Assembly (NCBI GenBank): GCA_017304685.1
Contig: JAFKLR010000003.1
Span: 310,001 to 374,000 of the forward strand
Direction of reading: 5' to 3'
Source of the DNA: Sphingobacteriia bacterium
GTDB lineage: Bacteria; Pseudomonadota; Alphaproteobacteria; Rickettsiales; 33-17
Length of the DNA stretch: 64,000 nucleotides
This document shows positions 1 to 7,331 of the stretch, piece by piece. The notes beneath the pieces were generated by a model. The model was not told the DNA's origin, did not search any database, and saw only the letters and a program-made list of their open reading frames with translations. Position numbers and translations under genes: made by a program. The first letter of the stretch is position 1. Each line of letters begins with the position of its first letter.

Positions 1-474
1 CTCAAATCTTAACTCCCTTGAAAATTTACCAGTAAGCTCTAAGACTTTTAATGTTGTTAATTTTTCTAAATTATCAATAGAGATATTTTCGCTATCAATC
101 ATTAAGGAAGTTAAATTTACTAACTCAGCAAATTGTGGAGACTCATAATTTGTGTGAATTAATTTAAGCGATTTTAAGCTTTTTAAATGAGCTAACTGAA
201 CCGGTTGATTTTTAATTTGTTTAAAGCTTATATGTTTAGGCTCAATTTCATTATTTTTAATGTAGTCATTAAATGAATTAATATCTGTTTTTTGATTAAA
301 TTCAATTTTCCCATTTTTAAGCCATTCATTATATATGGCTATTACACGTTTTGAAACATGGAGATTGGAAGTTATTGTTTTGTGATCAAGATATTTTGCT
401 ACATATACTAATAATTCCAGTGGTGTAGCTTCAATATAATTAGTTTTTTCTAAATTGTTATTACTGTCTTGCAT
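1..474 (-). CDS. F-box-like / leucine-rich repeat protein, cut by window edge
   Basis: The reading frame opens at an ATG at 472-474 and stays open to base 1, giving 158 residues without the C-terminus. Residues about 16-60 (TPLELLVYVAKYLDHKTITS, then a VSKRVIAIYNEW stretch) resemble a divergent F-box: a proline-leucine start, a helix, then 'nlr.vSk....' spacing. From about residue 85 the protein turns into leucine-rich repeats of the LxxLxxLxL type (LKSLKSLKLIH, LVNLTSLMID, LEKLTTLKVLEL). The same F-box-then-LRR layout occurs in the gene at 29627-30775. F-box proteins in eukaryotes link substrates to SCF ubiquitin ligases; a host-directed role here is inference. The F-box call is weak because the segment is diverged. 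Confidence 0.7.
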   Translation of the reverse strand, partial: MQDSNNNLEKTNYIEATPLELLVYVAKYLDHKTITSNLHVSKRVIAIYNEWLKNGKIEFNQKTDINSFNDYIKNNEIEPKHISFKQIKNQPVQLAHLKSLKSLKLIHTNYESPQFAELVNLTSLMIDSENISIDNLEKLTTLKVLELTGKFSRELRFE

Positions 475-598
475 TTTAAATACCTTTTACTTTCTTTTAA
501 TTAAACATCTAATAAAAAATATGTCAAGATAATTACGATTTAGTTAGTTAAGTGTAAAGGTTTAACATTCGTTTATTGAAATAGATGCTTTTCAAACT

Positions 599-2029
599 TT
601 ATGCACTTCTGAGGCCAATAATTGTTTTACCATTTTTCTTAATATATTCTAAAGCTTGGCTTGTTGAATCAACTTGGTCATCATGAATTACATTTGGAAA
701 CTGGGTGAGTTCATTAATGTAATCAGGCATGAAATGAGCACCTTCTGGGAAATATATTTTTCCTGCTTCAAAAAATGTGCTAACACTTACAAGCCGAGTT
801 TCTTTGTCACGACGCGGGGTTATTGGAATTGCTGTTATTAATTGGCGGTCAAGTTCTTGTAATAGCGAAGTTCCACTTGCTTTATCTTCAATTAATACAA
901 TGTCGGGTAGCCATTTTTCATGAATAGCTTTAACATTTACAAGCAATTTTGGAAAATTAACCTTATCACGCCATACATCAAGTAAATATATGTTACCTTC
1001 ACAAATTCCCCATGTGGTGCAAACACTATAATCATTATTTGAGCCGGTTTTAAGCCCACAATCCCAGCTTTGAATGATTTTATCAAAATTTGTTGGCTTA
1101 TTTATATAAAACTTTAGCCATTGCTTTTGAATAACGTTACCACTCCCTATAACTGGGCTTTGCTGGTATTGGGCTAAAAATGTATAAGTGCCAAGTTCAG
1201 CTTTAAGGCGATTTAATTCTTTTTCACCTTCGTATTCAGGACATAAAATTTCATTAGCTTTACGAAAATGTTTAAAGTCGTTAACTGAATATTCTTGATC
1301 TTTTTCTGCTATTGCTGGAATTACTAAATGCTCCCAACCTAAATTTTTACTCAATATATAACCCGTTAAATCTTCAGGGTGAAGGCGCTGCATGATTAAA
1401 ACAATTGAGCCAGTTTTTTTATCATCAAGTCTTGTTATAAAGCTTTGTTCAAACCAATCGATTGTATTTTTTCTTTCAATGGGAGAATTGATTTCTTTAG
1501 GGTTATGAGGATCATCAAGAATTAATATATCCCCACCTTCGCCAAGCAAAGTTCCCTTAATTGAAGTTGCTAAGCGAAATCCCCGATTCGTTGTAACGAA
1601 TTTATGTTTTTCGTTTTGATCAGTAGAAAATTTTACTTTCGGAAAAATGGTTTTATACCATCTATCATTTAATATTAACCTTGTATCTTGTGAAAATTTA
1701 TTGCTGAGCTTTTGCGAGTAGCTTGCGCAAATAATTTTTTTACTGGGGTCTTTTCCAATTAACCATGCAGGCCAAGCAACGTTTACAATTTGTGATTTTA
1801 AAGAGCGAGGAGGGACGTTAATTATAAGCCTTGTAATTTCCTTATTCTCGATTTTTTCAAGATAATTGCAGATAAGCTCATGGTGCCAATTCCATTTAAG
1901 AGATTTATTTGGATTTGTTACTGTAAAAGCTTGGGTAAAAAAATTAGAGAAGGTTTGATTATAAGGAAGCGTTTTAAGAGTTTTTATTATTGCTAAATTT
2001 TTGCTGTTCTTTTCTTTTGATGACTTCAT
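599..2029 (-). CDS. Phage/GTA-type terminase large subunit
   Basis: Predicted ATPase-nuclease that would pack DNA into a capsid. The N-terminal ATPase has a P-loop variant NVPPRSLKS at about residues 71-79 and a Walker B strand with acidic end, DILILDD, at about 167-173, followed by the 'DPHNPKEINS' stretch usual in alphaproteobacterial terminases. The C-terminal RNase H-like nuclease shows SWDCG near 326, LIEDKASG near 384 and DDQVDS near 450, each giving an expected acidic metal ligand. The length of 476 residues is normal for a full gene. The start has AAAGGA seven bases upstream and lies inside the preceding small gene. No portal, capsid or tail genes are in the window, so this is either a gene-transfer-agent gene detached from its cluster or a prophage relic that is still intact. 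Confidence 0.9.
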   Translation of the reverse strand: MKSSKEKNSKNLAIIKTLKTLPYNQTFSNFFTQAFTVTNPNKSLKWNWHHELICNYLEKIENKEITRLIINVPPRSLKSQIVNVAWPAWLIGKDPSKKIICASYSQKLSNKFSQDTRLILNDRWYKTIFPKVKFSTDQNEKHKFVTTNRGFRLATSIKGTLLGEGGDILILDDPHNPKEINSPIERKNTIDWFEQSFITRLDDKKTGSIVLIMQRLHPEDLTGYILSKNLGWEHLVIPAIAEKDQEYSVNDFKHFRKANEILCPEYEGEKELNRLKAELGTYTFLAQYQQSPVIGSGNVIQKQWLKFYINKPTNFDKIIQSWDCGLKTGSNNDYSVCTTWGICEGNIYLLDVWRDKVNFPKLLVNVKAIHEKWLPDIVLIEDKASGTSLLQELDRQLITAIPITPRRDKETRLVSVSTFFEAGKIYFPEGAHFMPDYINELTQFPNVIHDDQVDSTSQALEYIKKNGKTIIGLRSA

Positions 2030-2342
2030 CTAATTGTCCTTTGAGGAAATATAATTCAGCATCGCTGAAGCTTTCCGGTTCGTAATAAATTGGGGTGTTA
2101 GGATCTTTTTTTGCTTCATTCGTTTTTTCATTCATTTCTATAACCTTTTGATTTATATGAGAAAGTTTCTTAGAAATATTTGTTATCTCCAAAAATTTCT
2201 TAGCTTTCTGGTCTTTACTCAGCGATTTATCATTAATTATTTCTTTGGTTAAATTTTGTAATTCCTTAGCGATTAGTAACGTTATGTCGCTAAGTATCTG
2301 ATTTATATGTTTATTTATGTCAATTGTCATTTTGAATTTCAT
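1974..2342 (-). CDS. Small coiled-coil protein upstream of the terminase
   Basis: A 122-residue, lysine- and glutamate-rich helical protein with no motif I recognise. Its 3' end overlaps the start of the terminase by 56 bases, which suggests the two are translated together. The C-terminal third contains an acidic ESFSDAELYFLKGQLDEV stretch. Position directly before the terminase would suit a small terminase subunit or a DNA-binding partner, but this is inference from location and no helix-turn-helix is obvious. Neither of the two possible ATG starts (2342 or 2330) has a clear ribosome binding site, so the first few residues are uncertain. Confidence 0.6.
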   Translation of the reverse strand: MKFKMTIDINKHINQILSDITLLIAKELQNLTKEIINDKSLSKDQKAKKFLEITNISKKLSHINQKVIEMNEKTNEAKKDPNTPIYYEPESFSDAELYFLKGQLDEVIKRKEQQKFSNNKNS

Positions 2343-2501
2343 TTGAAAATTAATTTATAAAGGAATTTGAAAAATAGGAAAATATATATTATAATTAATA
2401 TATTAACCAAATTAATTAGAGTTTAAAATTTTAATTTAATTGCGGGTAAGGTAACTTATTCGCAATTTTTTGTCAACTTACCATAAAATCAGTGAGGCTT
2501 G

Positions 2502-3800
2502 ATGGCTACAGAAGTAAATGAAGAAAACCGTGATGATGAAAGTTCTAAAAAAGCGAGTGTCCCCTCATTTTTTAGAAAAGCTTTTAAGTTTATTAAAAGC
2601 GATACTTTCTTACGTGGTGTATTTATTCTCGCCGCCATCGGATTTTTAATGTTTGGAATTTTAACAGCCTCACCTATAATCGTTCCCCTTGCAATAGGAG
2701 TAGGAACTTCTGTAATTGCAGCGGCCGTTGGTTCATATATTGGATATAGAAAATACGAAAAATTGCGTGGCTTAGATAAAGTTATTAAAGGTGGAGAAAA
2801 GATTAAAGATACAATTGAATTAGAAAAAATTGTTAATGAACCACTTAAAGAAAACAATCCAACTAAATTTAATAATTTTTTAAAAAATACAACAAACAAG
2901 CATTTAAAAGATCTTTCAGGTAAAGTTAATAAAACAACTATGCAAAAATTGTTGTTTACTGATAAAGAAATAGGTGATGTTAGAAGTAAATTTCCACCTA
3001 GAAGGTTTGATGATATTTTTGACAAAATTATAAAAAGATTAAAATTAGATAAAGATAAAAAAGATGATTTTGGCTACCATATGAGCAAGGTGGCTAAAAA
3101 AGACTTAAAAGAATATTATATTAATTTAGTTCCTTTAGTCGCAGAAAGTTTTATTCATGCTTTAAACCCTGGAACTTTAATTCTTAAAGCAGCAACTTGT
3201 GCATATACGGTTCACAGTACTACTCAAGCTAGATATGATTATTATAATGCAAAAACTTCAGCTTCATATCTAAGCGCTCAGATGGTTGAAAAGCAATTAA
3301 AGGAATATTTTGAAGGTAAGGCGCTAACCGAGGATGAAAAAAGTGCTATAGCTGAAAAATTCGAGCATGGTTATTTAAAAACTGCGCTTAATAAAAGAAT
3401 GTTTATCTTAGTGAAAGAAAGATTAGAAGAAATTAAACAGGAAACACTTAAGAGTAATCCAAACATTAGTGAAAGTGATCTTGAAGCTAAAGTTAATAAA
3501 CAATTTGAAGATGAGATGAAGAAAGAAGGTGTCGCTCAAGCTTTAAAACAAAAAGCTGTAGAGAAATATATTGATTATCTAAAAAATGTTAAAGCTAGAA
3601 AAATAAATAGCTTCTTTAAACATGATATGATTGAAGGTAATCAAGTAAATGATCAATATTTTGAAAATATGAAGAAGAAAGTACAAGCTGAAAATCAATC
3701 CTTATCATCTTTACAAAATAGCCAGGCTAATTGGGCTAATAAGGGTGATATTAGACACCAAAGATCGCAGCACAGGGGTGGTGGAATAAGTACAAGTTAA
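2502..3800 (+). CDS. Predicted membrane protein with N-terminal hydrophobic hairpin and helical tail
   Basis: A 432-residue protein of unrecognised family. The ATG at 2502 is preceded by GTGAGG at 2492-2497 and is preferred to the TTG codon just before it. Residues 1-30 are charged. About residues 40-80 form two closely spaced hydrophobic segments (GVFILAAIGFLMFGILTA and PLAIGVGTSVIAAAVGSYIG), a likely transmembrane hairpin. The remainder is charged and helical with a second weakly hydrophobic patch (NLVPLVAESFIHALNPGTLI). The last 30 residues are rich in Gln, Asn, Arg and Gly. This layout, a short membrane hairpin with long soluble tail, is common in proteins of intracellular bacteria that target host or inclusion membranes, but nothing in the sequence proves that role. 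Confidence 0.75.
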   Translation: MATEVNEENRDDESSKKASVPSFFRKAFKFIKSDTFLRGVFILAAIGFLMFGILTASPIIVPLAIGVGTSVIAAAVGSYIGYRKYEKLRGLDKVIKGGEKIKDTIELEKIVNEPLKENNPTKFNNFLKNTTNKHLKDLSGKVNKTTMQKLLFTDKEIGDVRSKFPPRRFDDIFDKIIKRLKLDKDKKDDFGYHMSKVAKKDLKEYYINLVPLVAESFIHALNPGTLILKAATCAYTVHSTTQARYDYYNAKTSASYLSAQMVEKQLKEYFEGKALTEDEKSAIAEKFEHGYLKTALNKRMFILVKERLEEIKQETLKSNPNISESDLEAKVNKQFEDEMKKEGVAQALKQKAVEKYIDYLKNVKARKINSFFKHDMIEGNQVNDQYFENMKKKVQAENQSLSSLQNSQANWANKGDIRHQRSQHRGGGISTS

Positions 3801-3818
3801 TTTTGTTAAAATATATTT

Positions 3819-4013
3819 TTATTTCTTCATCAGAAAATATATCAAAGCTACTGCTACAATTGTTAATGCTTGAAATACTACACGTAAAGACATTAACTTA
3901 TTGCTATACATTCTATTTAATTTACCGCCTCTGGCCATAACTATAACCCCAGTCACTAAAACAATTAAAGTTATAACCATTAATACAAGTATGACAATAC
4001 CAGGTTGACCCAT
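3819..4013 (-). CDS. Twin transmembrane protein, HIG1-domain type
   Basis: A 64-residue protein with two transmembrane helices (GIVILVLMVITLIVLVTGVIVM and VVFQALTIVAVALIYFLM) joined by a basic loop GGKLNRMYSNKLMSLRV. The pattern 'NKLMsLRVvfQ' in the second half is the signature of the HIG1 domain, found in mitochondrial respiratory supercomplex factors and in small alphaproteobacterial inner-membrane proteins. It is a useful hint that the organism is an alphaproteobacterium. GGAGAAAG precedes the ATG at a good distance. A role near cytochrome oxidase is known for the mitochondrial relatives only. Confidence 0.85.
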   Translation of the reverse strand: MGQPGIVILVLMVITLIVLVTGVIVMARGGKLNRMYSNKLMSLRVVFQALTIVAVALIYFLMKK

Positions 4014-4178
4014 AAGCTTTCTCCATTATTTTATTGGAGTTTATTAAATTAAATAGTGAATGTAAATCCAAATATTATAAACGTTTGCTTTTATGAAAAT
4101 TTTTAAAAATTAAAGCTTAAATTGATTTTTAAAAAACTTCTAATTACAATCAATAATAAATTTAATGAACGAGTAAAC

Positions 4179-4931
4179 ATGGCAAATATTATTAATTTTA
4201 TAATGAATAAATTATCACCTAAAAAAGACGAAGATTCTAATGAGGCTAAAAATAACGTTAGATATTTACCGAGAAGCTTAGAAGTTGAGTCAATTTTAGA
4301 AGAATTGAGCATGAATGAAGATTACGAAGGAATGGTTAAATATTGTGAAGAAAGGCTTAAAACTAACGAAACTTGTGTATTAACTTGGCTAGATAAGGGT
4401 TTTGCATTGTTAGAATTAGACCGCCTCAAAGAAGCAATTGATGCTTTTAATGAAGCTATTAAATTAAACCCTAGTAATCCAAGTGGATATTTATGTAAGG
4501 GAACAGTTCTTTTAAATCTAGATAAAATAGAAGAAGCGATTGAGCATTTTGATAAAGCATTAAAAATTGATGATACATATATAAATGCATGGGTTAATAA
4601 AGGTAATGCATTAATAAGAGCAAAATATTTTTTAGAAGCTATTCATTGTTTCGATAAAGCATTAGAATTAGAAAGTGGTTTAATTGAAGCAAGGCTTAGC
4701 AAAGGTTTTGCACTAATAAACATTAATCTACAAGCCGAAGCTGTTCAATGCTTTGATCAAGTACTTAAAATAGATGATTCAATAGAAGAAGCCTGGACTA
4801 ATAAAGGTCTTGCACTTTTAAATTTAAGTAACTTTAGTGAAGCGCTCTATTGCTTTAATCAAGCTTTAAAAATTGACCCTGATTCTCAAATGGCGCAAAT
4901 TGGTAAAGAGAAAGCTGAAGAAAGCCTTTAA
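4179..4931 (+). CDS. Tetratricopeptide repeat protein
   Basis: A 250-residue protein made mostly of TPR units. At least five consecutive 34-residue repeats run from about residue 65 to the C-terminus, each with the pattern W/Y..KG.aL...g...eAi..F.kAlkid. The N-terminal 45 residues are basic and lack the repeat. TPR solenoids bind proteins or peptides; no enzyme domain is present. I chose the ATG at 4179 (MANIINF); an upstream TTG at 4122 in the same frame has no ribosome binding site and gives a less likely N-terminus. It is followed by a short inverted repeat at 4979-4997. Confidence 0.85.
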   Translation: MANIINFIMNKLSPKKDEDSNEAKNNVRYLPRSLEVESILEELSMNEDYEGMVKYCEERLKTNETCVLTWLDKGFALLELDRLKEAIDAFNEAIKLNPSNPSGYLCKGTVLLNLDKIEEAIEHFDKALKIDDTYINAWVNKGNALIRAKYFLEAIHCFDKALELESGLIEARLSKGFALININLQAEAVQCFDQVLKIDDSIEEAWTNKGLALLNLSNFSEALYCFNQALKIDPDSQMAQIGKEKAEESL

Positions 4932-4978
4932 TTAATAAGAAAAATATCGATTACAGTAATAATATTATGGCATTCAAT

Positions 4979-4997
4979 TTTCAACTAAAAGTTGAAA
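4979..4997. repeat. Short inverted repeat after the TPR gene
   Basis: TTTCAACT, AAA, AGTTGAAA: eight-base perfect stem with a three-base loop, 48 bases after the TPR stop and just upstream of the promoter at 5002. It could be a weak terminator or an operator for the next gene. Confidence 0.4.
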
Positions 4998-5001
4998 TAT
5001 G

Positions 5002-5030
5002 TTGACTTGGTTTATTGCAAGACATATAGC
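5002..5030 (+). promoter_or_regulatory. Sigma-70-like promoter for the first MSKTR-family gene
   Basis: TTGACT at 5002-5007 and TATAGC at 5025-5030 are 17 bases apart, 27 bases before the ATG at 5057. AGGAG at 5046-5050 is the ribosome binding site. Confidence 0.6.
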
Positions 5031-5056
5031 TTGAATATAATATTTAGGAGCTGAAA

Positions 5057-5713
5057 ATGGCTAAGACACGCATTTCTTACTATGGAATTTATGAAGATAT
5101 AATTAGAGAATTGATTAGTGATTTAGTAAAACATCCGCTTCTTAAATTGAAAGGGAAGTTTGAAATAGAAGAAGTAATTTATAGTGATGGAGCACATGCA
5201 TATTTAAACGGAAGAAATAAAATTGCTAAAGAGTCAGTGAATTTAATGGAACAAGTAAGAATTATCGATAATTTAGAAAGTTTTTTTCATGCAATCAATA
5301 TATTTCCATTTCAGCAATTACAATCAAGCGTTGAAAAAGCTTTAAATATACAAAAAAATTCTTTAGATGATGTATTTGAAAAATTTATGGAAAAAATTAA
5401 AAATCGTTCTAATGAATTTATAGAACTACGCTTAAATACTTTAACAAGGTTAACGCTAGAATCTTATCGCTTAACAGTAAAGGAGTTAGAATCGTGTAAC
5501 GAACAAGATATTATAAATGATAAATATATAATTCAAATAGCTTCAAATCCTCTGCTTAAACTTGCGGTATGGAGAGCAAAAGATAATATATTTCAAAAAC
5601 AATTATTTAATCTTAAAATTGATTCGGTTAATTTAAATAATTCTAATATTAGTTCCTCAACTCGTTACCAAGAAGAACAAAAACAAAACCAAAAGATGAT
5701 GCAATATCTATAA
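5057..5713 (+). CDS. MSKTR-family protein, copy 1 of 3
   Basis: First of three tandem paralogues of unknown function (218 residues). The shared N-terminus is here MAKTRISYYGIYEDIIRELI, followed by the family hallmark 'EIE.VIYSDg.h.Y' around residues 38-52. A middle segment (SVEKALNI...LDDVFEKFMEKIKNR) aligns with the other two copies; the C-terminus diverges and ends in a glutamine-rich KQNQKMMQYL. No signal peptide or membrane segment. It has its own promoter and AGGAG seven bases before the ATG. I do not recognise the family; three adjacent diverged copies suggest a lineage-specific expanded accessory family. Confidence 0.8.
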   Translation: MAKTRISYYGIYEDIIRELISDLVKHPLLKLKGKFEIEEVIYSDGAHAYLNGRNKIAKESVNLMEQVRIIDNLESFFHAINIFPFQQLQSSVEKALNIQKNSLDDVFEKFMEKIKNRSNEFIELRLNTLTRLTLESYRLTVKELESCNEQDIINDKYIIQIASNPLLKLAVWRAKDNIFQKQLFNLKIDSVNLNNSNISSSTRYQEEQKQNQKMMQYL

Positions 5714-5739
5714 GTATCAACTTAGAATTAAATCCTTAT

Positions 5740-5768
5740 TTGACTTCCAAAACATTCATTAATATCCT
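5740..5768 (+). promoter_or_regulatory. Sigma-70-like promoter for MSKTR-family copy 2
   Basis: TTGACT at 5740-5745 and TATCCT at 5763-5768 with a 17-base spacer, 31 bases before the ATG at 5800. Confidence 0.5.
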
Positions 5769-5799
5769 GAAATAACATTTTTTTAGGAGGCTATGGTTT

Positions 5800-6510
5800 A
5801 TGTCTAAAACACGCGTTTCACACTTTGGTGCATTTGATGATATTTTTAAAGAGCTAATTCAGGATCTAACCCAACATTCAAATTTAAAAAGTAATGTAAA
5901 AGCAGAAATTGAGCAGATAATATATGGTGATGCAGTACATGAATATAGAGCTGCATATAAAGATATAGCTAGTAAAATACTGGCTACATTTCCGAGTAAT
6001 GAGGCGCAACAATATAATACAGAACAATTTTATCAGATTGTTCTGTATTCATTTTCTAAAATCCAACCAATTGTTGAAAAAGCTTTTGGTGTAAATCATG
6101 GTTTTTTAAATACAATCTTTTTTAGTTTTATAAATAAAATAAATAACCGTGCAAAATTATTAGAACCTTATTTTATTCAAATTGATAATGCAGGACTTGA
6201 AGCAAAGTTTAATAAAATAAAAGAGTTAAAGGGCTTGCCACAAAATTTATCACCTGAACAAAATGCAATAATCGGAAAGGCAACTGTCGAGGCTGCATTT
6301 GGTAAAGCTGATGAAATTATAAAAAAAATACATAAAGAAAATAAAACACAGTTAGAAGAATTTACAATTAAGCATAAAGAATTTTATAATGAAATTATGC
6401 AACTTGCACCACGTATGCCTGCTGTAGTAAATTCGGTTTCTCAAGAAAATGATTCATTACGCAGAAAAGAAGAGACAAAGAAAGCTTGTTGTAATTCCAA
6501 ACATTTATAA
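5800..6510 (+). CDS. MSKTR-family protein, copy 2 of 3
   Basis: A 236-residue paralogue of its two neighbours. It starts MSKTRVSHFGAFDDIFKELI and carries the shared 'EIEQIIYGDAVHEY' block, then PIVEKAFGV and NNRAKLLEPYFIQID, which match copy 3 closely (NNRLRELEPYLIQID). The C-terminal 60 residues are charged and probably helical, ending in KKACCNSKHL; paired cysteines close to the end can be lipid-acceptor sites in eukaryotic cells, but this is not a CaaX box. AGGAGG lies upstream of the ATG; another ATG just before it is out of frame. Function unknown. Confidence 0.8.
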   Translation: MSKTRVSHFGAFDDIFKELIQDLTQHSNLKSNVKAEIEQIIYGDAVHEYRAAYKDIASKILATFPSNEAQQYNTEQFYQIVLYSFSKIQPIVEKAFGVNHGFLNTIFFSFINKINNRAKLLEPYFIQIDNAGLEAKFNKIKELKGLPQNLSPEQNAIIGKATVEAAFGKADEIIKKIHKENKTQLEEFTIKHKEFYNEIMQLAPRMPAVVNSVSQENDSLRRKEETKKACCNSKHL

Positions 6511-6537
6511 GTGCTTATTTTTGGAGTTTAAAAAATT

Positions 6538-7287
6538 ATGTCTAAAACACGCGTGTCCCATTTTGGTGCTTTTGAAGATATTGTAAGAGAGTTTGTTGGT
6601 AAATTAATTTTGCACCCTAGTTTACGAAATAAATCAGTAAAAGAAATTGAATACGTTATTTATAGTGATGCTGTATATGTATATAATGAGGCTGTTAAAC
6701 AGTTGTTTCAAGGATTCCTTTGGAGTTATCCAGTTCCTGAAAAACCACATTACCCAAAAGAACGATTCTTACATATACATGGAAGTGCTTTAGTTAATAT
6801 CCAGCCATATGTTGAAAAAATATTTGTAGTAAGTCCATGTTCACTAAACTCTCTTTTTATCGATTTTGTTAAAAAAATGAATAATCGCTTAAGGGAATTA
6901 GAGCCTTATTTAATTCAAATTGATAGAGCATGTATTGAGGCTGTATTTAATAAATTTGGATTATCAGTAGCCCCTTTATTATCCATTCCTTCATATAGTG
7001 AAACAACTTCTAATCAATTTGCTTCATTATTTAAATTAACTGACGAAATTGCTTCTAAACAATATGAGAAAATGATAAAAGAGCTACAATTAAAAAATGA
7101 AGCGTTATTAGAAACATATTTAATAAGAGATAAGCAATTTAAGGAAGAAATCAGTCAGCTTGCATCTCGAGAAATGAAGTTAGAAGTTTTAAAACTAGTT
7201 CCTGAACCATTTTATAATCCAAATGATTCAAGCCGCGGTAAAGAAGAAATAAGGCAAAGTGTTGGTATGCGCTGTGTAATACTATAA
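6538..7287 (+). CDS. MSKTR-family protein, copy 3 of 3, with CaaX-like C-terminus
   Basis: A 249-residue paralogue, 27 bases after copy 2, starting MSKTRVSHFGAFEDIVREFV with the conserved 'EIEYVIYSDAVYVY' block. Its last four residues are C-V-I-L, preceded by GMR. Cys-aliphatic-aliphatic-Leu at the exact C-terminus is the signal for geranylgeranylation by eukaryotic enzymes, and some effectors of intracellular bacteria use it to attach to host membranes. The motif is seen directly; prenylation in a host is inference. Copies 1 and 2 lack it. A strong bidirectional terminator follows at 7296. Confidence 0.8.
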   Translation: MSKTRVSHFGAFEDIVREFVGKLILHPSLRNKSVKEIEYVIYSDAVYVYNEAVKQLFQGFLWSYPVPEKPHYPKERFLHIHGSALVNIQPYVEKIFVVSPCSLNSLFIDFVKKMNNRLRELEPYLIQIDRACIEAVFNKFGLSVAPLLSIPSYSETTSNQFASLFKLTDEIASKQYEKMIKELQLKNEALLETYLIRDKQFKEEISQLASREMKLEVLKLVPEPFYNPNDSSRGKEEIRQSVGMRCVIL

Positions 7288-7295
7288 AATTTATT

Positions 7296-7328
7296 AAAAA
7301 GGAGGAAAATTTAATTTCCTCCTTTTTT
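7296..7328. terminator. Bidirectional intrinsic terminator
   Basis: AAAAAGGAGGAAA (7296-7308), a six-base loop, and TTTCCTCCTTTTTT (7315-7328): a 13-bp stem flanked by A and T runs. It separates the convergent genes ending at 7287 and 7332 and would work in both directions. Confidence 0.85.
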
Positions 7329-7331
7329 AAT

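Noticed and set aside
2489..3025. 178-codon open frame on the minus strand opposite the membrane protein gene
   Set aside because: Antisense shadow: the plus-strand gene has a ribosome binding site, hydrophobic hairpin and normal composition, while this frame is a serine/leucine-rich mirror.
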